From: an uncultured Euryhalocaulis sp.
Lineage (GTDB): Bacteria; Pseudomonadota; Alphaproteobacteria; Caulobacterales; Maricaulaceae
Assembly (NCBI GenBank): GCA_913055605.1
Contig: CAJXKJ010000034.1
Coordinates: forward strand, 1-32,174
Length of the DNA stretch: 32,174 nucleotides
Reading direction: 5' to 3'
Each line of letters starts with the position of its first letter. Positions within the stretch are counted from its first letter, which is position 1. The translations under genes and the position numbers were made by a program. The notes below the pieces were generated by a model. The model was not told the origin of the DNA. It made no database searches and worked only from the letters and a program-made list of their open reading frames with translations. Below are positions 1 to 9,018 of the stretch, piece by piece.

Positions 1-773
1 GCAAGTTCGCGAATTTTCACCAGAGTCGCTCCGCCTGCAACCGCCGCATCCTGGCGCAGATCCATCGGTGTCGTTCCCGCATGGGCGGCGCGCCCTTCGA
101 AAGCCACTTCAATACGCCTGATGGCGACGATGGTGCCGACGACACCGATATCGACGCCGCGATCCTCCAGCACCGGCCCCTGTTCAATATGCAATTCGAG
201 AAAAGCTGCGATGTCCTGGCGCAGGGCACTGGGCAACGTAGCGGTATCCCCGCCCACTTCCTCTAGCGCGTTTGAGAGCACGCGCCCTCCGGAATCGACC
301 ATGGCGAGCATCTCGCTGTCGAGTTGCCCGGTCATTCCCCTGCTGCCGACGCAGGAGAGGCCGAAATCGCTCGGCTCTTCGGCAAGGAAATCGATGATTT
401 CTATCGGATGACGCGGCTTCCATCCGCTTTCCGCGATGGCGCGCAAAATCTCCAGACCCGCGATCACGCCGGCGACTCCGTCGAACCGACCGCCCGACGG
501 CACGGTATCGCTGTGCGATCCGATGGCGATGGCGCCGAGTTCTGGGTCACTCCCTTCCAGCCGGGCAATCATGTTGCCGGCTGCATCCAGCTTCACCTTC
601 GCCCCAAAGGCTTCGAACTTCTCGCGCAGAAAAGCGCGTCCTTCTTCGAACAAGGGCGTGAACGACCGGCGCGTATAGGGGCGATCGGGGTCGGTAATCT
701 CGCCAATGGCCATGAGATCGGCCCACAACCGATCGCTGTTGACCGTTGGCCGGAGCATCACGTCATCGCTCAT
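1..773 (-). CDS. M20-family N-carbamoyl-L-amino-acid hydrolase / allantoate amidohydrolase (3' end cut by window)
   Basis: Zinc amidohydrolase of the hydantoinase/carbamoylase branch of peptidase family M20, which hydrolyses N-carbamoyl amino acids, beta-ureidopropionate or allantoate in the cytoplasm. About 257 of the roughly 410 residues usual for the family are visible. Reading from ATG at 773 I see the metal-binding stretch IGSHSDTVPSGGRFDG (His87, Asp98), then a EEPSDFG segment with the bridging glutamate, then ELHIEQGPVLE and the family hallmark HAGTTPM. The ATG overlaps the stop of the upstream hydantoinase gene as ATGA (770-773), so the two were co-translated and probably act in sequence on one ring compound. 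Codon choice (GAA, TTT, TTG, GGA common) is more mixed than in most of the window. The exact substrate cannot be told from sequence. Confidence 0.88.
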   Translation of the reverse strand, partial: MSDDVMLRPTVNSDRLWADLMAIGEITDPDRPYTRRSFTPLFEEGRAFLREKFEAFGAKVKLDAAGNMIARLEGSDPELGAIAIGSHSDTVPSGGRFDGVAGVIAGLEILRAIAESGWKPRHPIEIIDFLAEEPSDFGLSCVGSRGMTGQLDSEMLAMVDSGGRVLSNALEEVGGDTATLPSALRQDIAAFLELHIEQGPVLEDRGVDIGVVGTIVAIRRIEVAFEGRAAHAGTTPMDLRQDAAVAGGATLVKIREL

Positions 774-1291
774 GACGAAGTCATGCCCGGAACGAGGAAA
801 CGGCCGCTGCCGGGCTCAGCCAGCACTTCGCCTTCGGCCATGATCGCCTTGCCGCGCAGGAATGCGGAATCGATCCTGAACGGCATTTCCATCCCTTCAT
901 AGGCACTCCAATCGACCACATTCGCACCGCTATCGGCCGCATGATAGACATAGGGATCGCGCCGCGCGAGCACGACATCGCCATCCCGGCCTTCGCGCAA
1001 GGCCCCTTTGACTCCTTCCAGCCGGAAAAGTTTCGCCGGGTTTTCCGCGAGAACGCGCGCGGCATGGGTGAAATCGTATCCGCGCTGATCGAGGCCCTTC
1101 AACACCAGGGGATAGAGTGCTTCGAGGCCGGGCATCCCGGCGGCATTCTTCATGATATCGGGATCTTCCTTGCGGTCGGCCGACCAGCTTACATGATCGG
1201 TTGAAACGACGGTTACGTTGCCGGCCACGAGGTGACGCCAGAGCGCTTCGGTCTGGTCGCTCTTGCGGATGGGCGGATTGACCTTCCCGAA
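770..1291 (-). pseudogene. Hydantoinase/dihydropyrimidinase-type cyclic amidohydrolase, C-terminal fragment (5' end lost at junction)
   Basis: Only the last roughly 170 residues of a cyclic amidohydrolase (hydantoinase, dihydropyrimidinase or allantoinase group) are present. Recognisable pieces are KVNPPIRKSDQTEALWRHL, then VVSTDHVSW with the metal-site Asp of the TDH motif, then NAAGMPGLEALYPLV, and the C-terminal GSGRFLVPG. The family is normally about 450-480 residues, so the first 60% or so, with the HxH and carboxylated-lysine metal ligands, is missing. Homology stops abruptly around base 1286-1291, where the antisense of a TonB receptor begins. The frame stays open beyond that point only because the opposite strand of GC-rich coding DNA has few stops. 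The stop overlaps the next gene by four bases. As assembled the fragment cannot be a functional enzyme. Confidence 0.8.
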
Positions 1292-3514
1292 ACCGCCCAG
1301 GCGCCGAACGTCGTGCTGAAACAGGCCGGGGCGGCCGCGGGCGGGTCGGCGATGATCGCTTATATCCGCGGCATCGGTCAGACCGACTTCAACTATGCGC
1401 TGGACCCCGGCGTCGGCGTCTATGTCGACGACGTCTATTACCCGACGCTGACGGGCAGCCTTCTGGAGCTGCTGGACCTGGACCGGGTGGAGATCCTGCG
1501 CGGGCCGCAGGGCACGCTGGCCGGGAAGAACTCCATCGGCGGGGCGATCAAGCTGTTCAGCGCCAAGCCGGACGGCGACGATGACGGGTCGCTGTCGCTG
1601 ACCTATGGCGAGTTCGACCGGACCGAAGTGCGCGGCAGCGCCGACTTCACGCTGGTCGAGGACAAGCTGTTCGCCAGCGTCGCCGGCCTCGGCCGCACGG
1701 TCGACGGCTATGTCACCCAGTACGACTATGCCTGCACCCATCCGGGCTCGGCGATGCGCACCTTCGTCACCGGAAACGGCTGCGTGCTGGGGACAGAGGG
1801 CGGACAGTCGCTGACCACGGTGCGCGGCGCGCTGCGCTGGGTGGCCTCGCCGTCGCTGGAGTTCACGCTGATCGGCGACGCGACGAACGAGGATTCCGAA
1901 GTGCGCGCCAGCGTGCTGCGCCGGGCCGACGGCACGGGCTTCCCCTTCGCGGTCTCCCCGGTGCCGATCTTCGAGGACGTGGACGGCGACGGGTCGTTCA
2001 CGCCGGGCACCGACATCCCGCACGACTGCCGCTTCGTGCCGCACGGGGCCAATTCCTGCGACACCAATCCGCAGGGCAAGTACGCCAATTATGCGACCTA
2101 TTCGAACGAGGCCACGACGGTGCTGACGCCGTCGCAGAACCAGTTCAAGCCGGTCACCGTGCCGCCGGTCACCACGTTCAACGACTGGGGCATGTCGCTG
2201 CACGCCGACTGGGAGCTCGCGCCCAATCTGCAATTGCAGTCGATCACCGCCTATCGCGAATACACGTCCGAATTCGCGGAGGCGACGGATTTGTCGCCGC
2301 TGAGCGTGGTGCTGCTGCTGCAGCGGCTGGAGCACGAACAGTTCCAGCAGGAAATCCGGCTGAACGGGTCGCTGTTCAACGATGCGGTCGACTACACGGT
2401 CGGCGGCTTCTATTTCGACCAGGACGGCACGCTGGAGGCGCGCGTCACGCTGGACTATGTGGCGCTGGACTTCATCCACGGTCCGGACACCACGCCGTCG
2501 ACCAACAAGTCGCTGTTCCTGTCCACGACCTGGCACGTCACCGACCGGCTCGATCTGACGGGGGGCATCCGCTACTCCGAAGACGAGAAGATCTACACCT
2601 TCCAGCGGCACAATCCGGACGGCTCGCTGCCCTCCGGTCCGTGCATGGGACCGCCGGGCGCCGCGGTGAACCCGGTGAACTGCGCGGTGTTCGGCGTGAA
2701 CGGCGTGTCCAGCACGTTCCAGGACGAGCGGTTCGATTATCGCGCCGTCGCGTCGTACAACTGGACGGACAGCATCATGACCTACGCCCAGTACTCCACG
2801 GGGTACAAAAGCGGCGGCGTGAACCCGCGCCCGTTCGTTCCCGACCAGGCCCAGGCGTTCAACCCCGAAGAGCTGGAAGCCTATGAGCTGGGCTTCAAGA
2901 CGTTCTGGTTCGACCGGCGGCTGCGCCTGAACGGGGCGGTGTTCTTCAACAAATTCACCGACATCCAGCTGTCCTTCACGACCTGTCCGGCCTCGTCCGC
3001 GCCGATCCCCTGCGTGCAGCCCCAGAACGCCGGCGACGCCGACGTGAACGGGTTCGAGCTGGAAGCGGAGCTGCAGCCGGTCGAGGGTCTGATCATCGAC
3101 GCCTCTCTCGGGATCATCGATTTCGAGTACACCGAGGTGAACACGCTGACGGGCATCAATATCGACAACGTGCCGCCCTATACGCCCGAGACGACCTGGG
3201 CGGCGGGGATGCAGTACGAGTTCCAACTCGGCGACATGGGCTCGCTGACGCCGCGGATCGACGTGTCGTACCAGTCCGACATCTACAGCGCGCCGGCGAA
3301 CGCGGCGACCTCCCTCATCGAGGATTACACGCTGTGGAACGCCCGGCTGACCTACCGGTCGCCGGACAATGACTGGATCGCGGCGCTGGAGGTGAAGAAT
3401 CTGACGGACGAGTATTATTTCCTGACCGTCTTCGACCAGCCCTCGATCGGCTACACGGCCGCCCAGCCGGGATGGCCGCGCACGGTTGCGTTCACGCTCA
3501 CGCGGAATTTCTGA
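1292..3514 (+). pseudogene. TonB-dependent outer-membrane receptor, N-terminally truncated at junction
   Basis: This is the plug remainder plus full 22-strand-type barrel of a TonB-dependent receptor, clearly paralogous to the complete receptor at 3689. Alignment by eye begins at QAPNVVLKQAG (base 1298), which matches residue 84 of the paralogue, so the signal peptide, TonB box and first plug strand are absent. A GTG at 1232 would give an open frame, but its first residues are the antisense of the hydantoinase fragment, not receptor sequence. Recognisable parts include the plug motif RVEILRGPQGTLAG, TGYKSGGVNPRP in the barrel and a C-terminal phenylalanine typical of outer-membrane barrels. 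Eight cysteines sit in four close pairs, and DVDGDGSFTPG (about 1976-2008) resembles a calcium-binding loop. Without a signal peptide it could not reach the outer membrane. Confidence 0.85.
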
Positions 3515-3541
3515 CTCTCCCCGCGTGACGACTTGCGCCGG

Positions 3542-3567
3542 CCCGTCCCGCCTGCCGGCGGGGCGGG
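3542..3567 (+). terminator. Hairpin after truncated receptor
   Basis: An 11-base-pair stem with one G-U pair (3542-3552 with 3557-3567) and loop TGCC lies 27 bases after the receptor stop. It is followed by a short T run (AATTTTA, about 3576-3581) only after a gap. It is a plausible transcription end separating the two receptor genes. Confidence 0.5.
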
Positions 3568-3688
3568 TCTGCGCAATTTTACGCAGTCGAATTTCAGTTG
3601 CAGGCAATAAGTCCGCAACCATTGCTGCCTAGCTTATGCGCGCCGGCGAAAAGACCGGCTGACGCCTAAGCGAGGGGCAAAGCAACAG

Positions 3689-6160
3689 ATGTCCAACTTT
3701 GTTGAAGCGCCGGTCCGCCGGCGCGCTTATCTTTTTGCGGCCGTTTCCCTGGCCGCCGTCGCGGCCGCCAGCGCGCCCGCATCCGCCCAGACGTCCGGAC
3801 CCGCAGTCATTGACCGGGTTGTCGTCACCTCCGAATTCCGGCCCTCCACGGTCCAGGACACGCCGCTGTCGGTCACCGCGGTGAACGCGGAGATGCTGGA
3901 GGCGCGCAGCCAGACCAGCATCGCCGACGTGGCCGACCAGGCGCCCAATGTGACGCTGAAACAGGCCGGCTCCGCCCAGGGCGGCTCGGCCCTGTTCGCC
4001 TATATCCGCGGCGTCGGACAGAACGATTTCTCCTATGCGCTGGAGCCGGGCGTCGGCCTGTATGTCGACGACGTCTATTATCCGACGCTGGCCGGGTCGC
4101 TGGTCGAGCTGCTGGATTTCGAACGGGTCGAGATCCTGCGCGGGCCGCAGGGCACGCTGGCCGGGCGGAACTCCCTCGGCGGCGCGGTGAAGCTGTATTC
4201 GCGCCAGCCCGGCGCGGGCGGCGAAGGCGGCTCTGTGAGCGTCACCGGGGGCGGCGACGACCAATGGGGCGTGCGCGGCGCGACCGGCCTGACCCTGGTC
4301 GAGGACAAGCTCTATGCCCGCGTGTCGGCCATGCACCGCACGATCGACGGCTATGTCGACCAGTACGATTATGACTGCCTGCATCCGGGCTCCGGCCTGC
4401 CGTCGCTGCCGGCCGGCGGCGACTGCCTGACCGGGACGCAGGGCGGCGAGACGATGACCGCGGCGCGCGCCGCGCTGCGCTTCGAGGCCACGCCGGACAT
4501 CAATTTCACCCTGACCGGCGACATCAACAGCGAGGATTCCGAGCCGCGCGCCAGCGTGCTGGTGCGCGCGCTGGGCACGGGCATTCCGTTCGCCCCGGCG
4601 CCGGTGCCGATCTATGCCGATATCGACGGCGACGGCGCCTTCACGCCGGGCGTGGACGTTCCGCACGACTGCCGCTTCGTCACGTACGGCGCCAATTCCT
4701 GCGATCCCAATCCGCAGGGCAAATACGCGTCCTATTCCAGCTTCGTGTCCTATTCCGCGCCGTCGCTGACGCCGGCGCAGAATCCGTGGTCGCCGCTGGT
4801 CTTCCCGCAGGTGACCAAATTCGACGAATGGGGCCTGTCGCTGAACGGCGAATGGCGGATCAACGACGCCTTCTCCCTGACCTCCATCACCGCCTATCGC
4901 GAATACCGGTCCAAATTTTCCGAGGACACGGACGGCTCGCCGCTGGGCGTGGAGCAGGAGCTGCAGGCCCTGACGCACGACCAGTTCAGCCAGGAGCTGC
5001 GTCTGAACGGCAGCGCCGCGGGCGGCGCGGTCGATTTCACCGTCGGCGGATTCTATTTCGAGCAGGACGGGGCGCTGACCGCATTCGTCGACGTGCCCTA
5101 TGCGGGGCTGAACATCTATGCCGGGCCGGACGCGGCGCCGTCCACGAACTGGGCCGGCTTCGCCACCGCGACCTGGCACGCCACCGAGCAGCTGAACCTG
5201 ACCGGCGGCCTGCGCTACTCCGAAGACGAGAAGACCTATAATTTCCGGCGCGCCAATCCGGACGGCACGCCGATCGCCGGGCCGTGCGTGGCGTTCCCGG
5301 GCTTCCCGCTCAATCCGGCCAATTGCGGCGTGTTCGGGCTGGACGGCCTGGCCGCCACGTTCGAGGACGAGCGGGTCGATTACCGTCTTGCGGCGGATTA
5401 CCGCTGGACCGGCGACCTGATGACTTATGTCCAGTACGCCACCGGCTATAAATCGGGCGGGGTGAACCCGCGGCCGTTCGTGCCGGACCAGCTGAATTCG
5501 TTCGGGGCCGAGGAGCTGCAGGCCTGGGAGGCCGGGTTCAAGTCGATGTGGCTGGGCGGCAGCCTGCGCCTGAACGGCGCGGTCTTCTTCAACGACTATT
5601 CCGACATCCAGCTGAACTTCACGGTCTGCCCGGCGTCCATCGTTCCGGCGCCGTGCCTGCAGCCGCGCAACGCCGGCGACGCCGAGGTGCTGGGCTGGGA
5701 GCTGGAGACCGAATGGTACGCCAGCGACGCGCTGCGCTTCGACGCGTCGGTCGGCATTCTGGACTTCGACTATACGCGCATCGACGCGTTGACCGCCGCG
5801 CAGCCGGACTTCGTGCCGCCCTATACGCCGGAGCTGACCGCCAGCGCCGGGGTGCAGTACGAATTCGATCTGGGCGAGATGGGGTCGCTGACCCCGCGCG
5901 TCGACGGGACCTATCAGTCGGCGGTGTATTCGGAGGCGCTGAACGCGCCGACCAACCGGATCTCGCCCTATGCGCTGATGAACGCCCGCCTGACCTGGCG
6001 CAGCGAGGACGAGGTCTGGAAGGCGGCGCTGGAGGTCAAGAACGTGACCGACAAATTCTACTTCCTGACGCTGTTCGACCTGTCCAACACCGCCGGATAC
6101 ACGGCGGGCCAGCCGGGCCGGCCGCGCACCTGGGCGGTGACGCTGACGCGCAGCTTCTAG
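3689..6160 (+). CDS. TonB-dependent outer-membrane receptor (complete)
   Basis: Energised import channel in the outer membrane, driven by TonB-ExbB-ExbD; the ligand is unknown. The 823-residue product has a signal peptide (basic VRRR, hydrophobic stretch, cleavage likely at ASA|Q after residue 33), a TonB-box-like segment IDRVVVTSE at about 41-49, a plug domain with RVEILRGPQGTLAG, and a barrel ending RTWAVTLTRSF. Purine-rich GAGGGGCAAAG precedes the ATG. Eight cysteines form four close pairs in predicted surface loops (near bases 4375/4425, 4666/4696, 5284/5324 and 5627/5654), and the loop DIDGDGAFTPGVD starts at residue 311; both features also occur in the truncated paralogue upstream. A strong terminator follows. 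The molybdenum hydroxylase genes downstream on the same strand hint at a catabolic substrate, but this is inference. Confidence 0.93.
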   Translation: MSNFVEAPVRRRAYLFAAVSLAAVAAASAPASAQTSGPAVIDRVVVTSEFRPSTVQDTPLSVTAVNAEMLEARSQTSIADVADQAPNVTLKQAGSAQGGSALFAYIRGVGQNDFSYALEPGVGLYVDDVYYPTLAGSLVELLDFERVEILRGPQGTLAGRNSLGGAVKLYSRQPGAGGEGGSVSVTGGGDDQWGVRGATGLTLVEDKLYARVSAMHRTIDGYVDQYDYDCLHPGSGLPSLPAGGDCLTGTQGGETMTAARAALRFEATPDINFTLTGDINSEDSEPRASVLVRALGTGIPFAPAPVPIYADIDGDGAFTPGVDVPHDCRFVTYGANSCDPNPQGKYASYSSFVSYSAPSLTPAQNPWSPLVFPQVTKFDEWGLSLNGEWRINDAFSLTSITAYREYRSKFSEDTDGSPLGVEQELQALTHDQFSQELRLNGSAAGGAVDFTVGGFYFEQDGALTAFVDVPYAGLNIYAGPDAAPSTNWAGFATATWHATEQLNLTGGLRYSEDEKTYNFRRANPDGTPIAGPCVAFPGFPLNPANCGVFGLDGLAATFEDERVDYRLAADYRWTGDLMTYVQYATGYKSGGVNPRPFVPDQLNSFGAEELQAWEAGFKSMWLGGSLRLNGAVFFNDYSDIQLNFTVCPASIVPAPCLQPRNAGDAEVLGWELETEWYASDALRFDASVGILDFDYTRIDALTAAQPDFVPPYTPELTASAGVQYEFDLGEMGSLTPRVDGTYQSAVYSEALNAPTNRISPYALMNARLTWRSEDEVWKAALEVKNVTDKFYFLTLFDLSNTAGYTAGQPGRPRTWAVTLTRSF

Positions 6161-6185
6161 CACCGTATCCAACACGGCTTTGTGA

Positions 6186-6213
6186 GGGCGTTTCCCGGAG
6201 ACGGGAGACGCCC
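6186..6213 (+). terminator. Intrinsic terminator after the receptor
   Basis: A twelve-base-pair stem (6186-6197 with 6202-6213, one G-U pair) with loop GAGA is followed directly by TTATTCTTTCT. This is a textbook rho-independent terminator 25 bases after the receptor stop, so the molybdenum hydroxylase genes probably have their own promoter or rely on read-through. Confidence 0.85.
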
Positions 6214-6265
6214 TTATTCTTTCTGGCAGTTCGCGAGAGGGTGGCCGCAAGAGGGAGGCGGGACC

Positions 6266-6769
6266 GTGGCGCAGACGCTGATCGTCAATGGCGAGGCGCG
6301 GGAGTCGGACAGCGATCCGGATACGCCGCTTCTCTATGTCCTGGCCGACGAGCTGGGCCTGAAGGGGCCGCGCTTCGGCTGCGGCCTGGCGCAGTGCGGA
6401 TCGTGCTCCGTGCTGGTGGACGGGGTCGAGGTGCGGTCCTGCGTCACGCCAGTCGCCGCTGTGACGAACGCGCGCATCACGACGCTGGAGGGCCTGCCCG
6501 GCCTGTATGCGGAACAGGCGGGGCTGACTGACGCGCCGGAGCTGACGCCGCTGCAGCAGGCGATGATCGACGAACAGGCCGTGCAATGCGGCTATTGCTA
6601 CAACGGGATGATCGTGAAGGCCTCCGAACTGCTGGCCGCCAATCCCGACCCGTCGGACGCCCAGATCGTTGACCACATGAACGGCCATCTGTGCCGCTGC
6701 GGCACCTATCCGCGCATCGTCGCGGCGGTGCGCCGGGCCGCGCGCGCCATGAACGGAGGCGCACAATGA
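6266..6769 (+). CDS. (2Fe-2S)-binding small subunit of a molybdenum hydroxylase (IorA-like)
   Basis: Electron-transfer subunit of a xanthine-oxidase-family dehydrogenase, resembling isoquinoline 1-oxidoreductase alpha or aldehyde dehydrogenase small subunits. It is 167 residues from GTG 6266, which is preceded by GAGGGAGGCGGG; an upstream in-frame start at 6182 lies inside the preceding terminator and is unlikely. All eight cluster ligands are present: Cys39, Cys44, Cys47 and Cys59 for the plant-ferredoxin-type cluster, and Cys108, Cys111, Cys143 and Cys145 for the second cluster (CGYC and CRC motifs). The stop overlaps the large-subunit ATG as ATGA, indicating coupled translation of the two subunits. 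The physiological electron acceptor is not encoded nearby. Confidence 0.92.
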   Translation: MAQTLIVNGEARESDSDPDTPLLYVLADELGLKGPRFGCGLAQCGSCSVLVDGVEVRSCVTPVAAVTNARITTLEGLPGLYAEQAGLTDAPELTPLQQAMIDEQAVQCGYCYNGMIVKASELLAANPDPSDAQIVDHMNGHLCRCGTYPRIVAAVRRAARAMNGGAQ

Positions 6770-9018
6770 GCGCGCGGGACGTTCGCGCGGCGTTCGACCG
6801 CCGCTTCGTGCTGAAGGCCGGCGGCGCGCTGGTGATCGGCTTCCCGCTGGCCGGGCGGGCGCTGGCGCAGGGGGCCGATGCGGCGGTGGCGGAAAATCTG
6901 GTGCGCGGCGCGCAGGCCGGGCCACCCGACGCCGAGCAGATCGACACCTGGCTCGCCATCAACGCCGACAACAGCGCCACGCTCTATATGGGCTATGCCG
7001 AGCTGGGGCAGGGCACGACGACAGCTTTGCCGATGGTGGCGGCGGAGGAGCTGGACCTGGAGATCGGCCAGATCGACTCCGTGCAGCTGGACACCAACAT
7101 CACCCCCTATCAGGGCGGCACCTATTCCAGCGCCTCCATCGCACGCGGGGCGCCGGGCGTGCGCCGCGCGGCGGCGGAGGCGCGTCAGGCGCTGCTCGCC
7201 ATGGCGTCCGAGTTTCTGGCGGAGCCGGTGGAGAATCTGTCCGTCGAAGGCGGCGTTGTCAGCGCTGTGAATGCGCCGGCCAAGGTCGTGACCTATGGCG
7301 AGCTGGTCGGCGGGCGGCGCTTCGACCTGGCCTTCACCGGCGCGGCGCCGGTGAAGGACCCGGCGGACTACCGGCTGGTCGGCGCGCGCGCCGCGCGGAA
7401 GGACATGCGCGCCAAGGTGACCGGTGATTACGCCTATATGCAGCACGAGCGCATGGACGGGATGCTGCACGCGCGCATCGTGCGGCCGCGCGGCCAGCGC
7501 GCCTATGGCGACGGCGCGCGGGTCGTGTCGCTGGACGAATCGTCCATCGCGGGAATTCCGGGCGCGCGGGTTCTGCGCCAGGGCGATTTCATCGCCGTCG
7601 CCGCGCCGCGCGAATGGGACGCGGTGCGCGCCGCGCAGATGCTGGCCGTGGAATGGGCGGCGCCGGAGCGGCCTCTGCCGGACAGCGCGGATTTGTTCGC
7701 GCGGATTCGCGAGAGTGCGACCGACGATGCGGTGATCGAGGAGCGGGGCGACGCCGACGCCGCGCTGTCGGACGCCGCGTTCACCGCCAGTTTTTCCAGC
7801 GAGTGCCCGTACCAGATCCATGCCCCCTTCGCGCCCAATTGCGCGACGGCGGATGTGCGCGCCGACTCCGCGCGGATCGTGTGCTCCAGCCAGGACATCT
7901 ATGCGACGCGGCGCGGCGTGGCGGCGCTGATCGGCCTGGCCGAGGAGCAGGTGCGCGTGCAGTACCGCGAGGGGTCCGGCACCTATGGCAAGTCCTGTTA
8001 CGACGACTGCGCCCAGGCCGCGGCGCTGGCCAGCCAGCTGGCCGGCGCGCCGGTGCGCATGCAGTTCATGCGCTGGGACGAGCATGGCTGGGATTATTGC
8101 GGCCCGCCGCATATCGGCGAGGTTCGCATCGGCGCGGACGCGGACGGGCGCATCACCGGATACGCCTATGACGGCTGGCAGCACACATGGAGCTTCGTCG
8201 AGACGACCCAGCAGCTGGCGACCGGCGCGCCGGCGGCGGGCTGGCCCACGGGCGCCTCGCGCAGCGTCAATCCGCTGGTCTGCGGGGGCATGTATTCCAT
8301 CCCGGCGCTGCGCCTGACCGACCACATGCTGAAAGTGGAGGACTGGCTGCGCGCGGGCTGGCTGCGCAGCCCGCTGGACCTGGCCTTCGCCTTCACCTCC
8401 GAACAGGCGGTGGACGATCTGGCGTATCAGCTGGGCATGGACCCGGTGGAGTTCCGCCGCCGCAATATCGCCGACGACCGCTGGCTGGGCGTGCTGGAGG
8501 CCGCGGCCGAGGCGTTCGGCTGGGAGCCGCGGCCCGCCGCCGATCGGGTGCAGCCGGTGGTCACCGGGCGGGGGATCGGCCTCGGCACCCATCTGGCGAG
8601 CTGGGGCGGGGCGGCGGCGGAAATCGCGGTGAACCGTTCCACGGGGCGGGTGCGCATTATCCGTCTGGTCGGGGCGCTGGACGCGGGCTGCGTCGTCAAT
8701 CCCGCCATCGTGGAGGCGCAGATCACCGGCCAGCTGGTGCAGACCGTGGGCCGGATGCTGCATGAGGAAGTGCAGCTGACGCCCGGCGGCGCGGCGAGCC
8801 TGGACTGGGCGTCCTATCCGGTCGCGCGTTTCGCCGACACGCCGCAGATCACGCCGGTGGTCGTGCAGCGCATCGACGAGCCGTGCTCGGGTGCCGGGGA
8901 AGAGACGATGGCCGCCGCGGCGGCCGCCATCGGCAACGCCTTTTTCGACGCGACGGGCAAGCGGATTTCCAGTTTCCCGATGACGCAGAACCGGGTGCTG
9001 ACCGCGCTGAACGCCTGA
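6766..9018 (+). CDS. Molybdopterin-binding large subunit of a molybdenum hydroxylase (IorB-like)
   Basis: Catalytic subunit of the xanthine oxidase family that hydroxylates N-heterocycles or oxidises aldehydes at a molybdenum cofactor; the substrate is not deducible. The 750-residue product begins with a Tat-type signal (DRRFVLKAGG, hydrophobic stretch, ALA|QG), as in isoquinoline 1-oxidoreductase beta subunits, so the complex is probably exported folded. GYAELGQGTTTALPM is a cofactor-contact motif, and the conserved catalytic glutamate is visible in GAGEETMAAAAAAIGNAF near the C terminus. The start overlaps the small-subunit stop by four bases. No cytochrome c subunit or XdhC-type maturation factor lies in the operon. 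The stop codon is inside a hairpin shared with the convergent gene. Confidence 0.91.
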   Translation: MSARDVRAAFDRRFVLKAGGALVIGFPLAGRALAQGADAAVAENLVRGAQAGPPDAEQIDTWLAINADNSATLYMGYAELGQGTTTALPMVAAEELDLEIGQIDSVQLDTNITPYQGGTYSSASIARGAPGVRRAAAEARQALLAMASEFLAEPVENLSVEGGVVSAVNAPAKVVTYGELVGGRRFDLAFTGAAPVKDPADYRLVGARAARKDMRAKVTGDYAYMQHERMDGMLHARIVRPRGQRAYGDGARVVSLDESSIAGIPGARVLRQGDFIAVAAPREWDAVRAAQMLAVEWAAPERPLPDSADLFARIRESATDDAVIEERGDADAALSDAAFTASFSSECPYQIHAPFAPNCATADVRADSARIVCSSQDIYATRRGVAALIGLAEEQVRVQYREGSGTYGKSCYDDCAQAAALASQLAGAPVRMQFMRWDEHGWDYCGPPHIGEVRIGADADGRITGYAYDGWQHTWSFVETTQQLATGAPAAGWPTGASRSVNPLVCGGMYSIPALRLTDHMLKVEDWLRAGWLRSPLDLAFAFTSEQAVDDLAYQLGMDPVEFRRRNIADDRWLGVLEAAAEAFGWEPRPAADRVQPVVTGRGIGLGTHLASWGGAAAEIAVNRSTGRVRIIRLVGALDAGCVVNPAIVEAQITGQLVQTVGRMLHEEVQLTPGGAASLDWASYPVARFADTPQITPVVVQRIDEPCSGAGEETMAAAAAAIGNAFFDATGKRISSFPMTQNRVLTALNA

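Noticed and set aside
1232-1291. GTG at 1232 as a true start for the truncated receptor
   Set aside because: The residues it would add are antisense of the hydantoinase fragment and include no signal peptide or TonB box.
770-3622. 950-codon minus-strand open frame covering the truncated receptor
   Set aside because: Only its last 170 or so codons have hydantoinase homology; the rest is Arg/Val/Gly-rich antisense of the receptor gene on the plus strand.
3629-6925. 1098-codon minus-strand open frame opposite the complete receptor
   Set aside because: Composition is that of antisense GC-rich coding DNA (Arg, Gly, Gln, His runs), with no domain, and it spans a terminator and three real genes.
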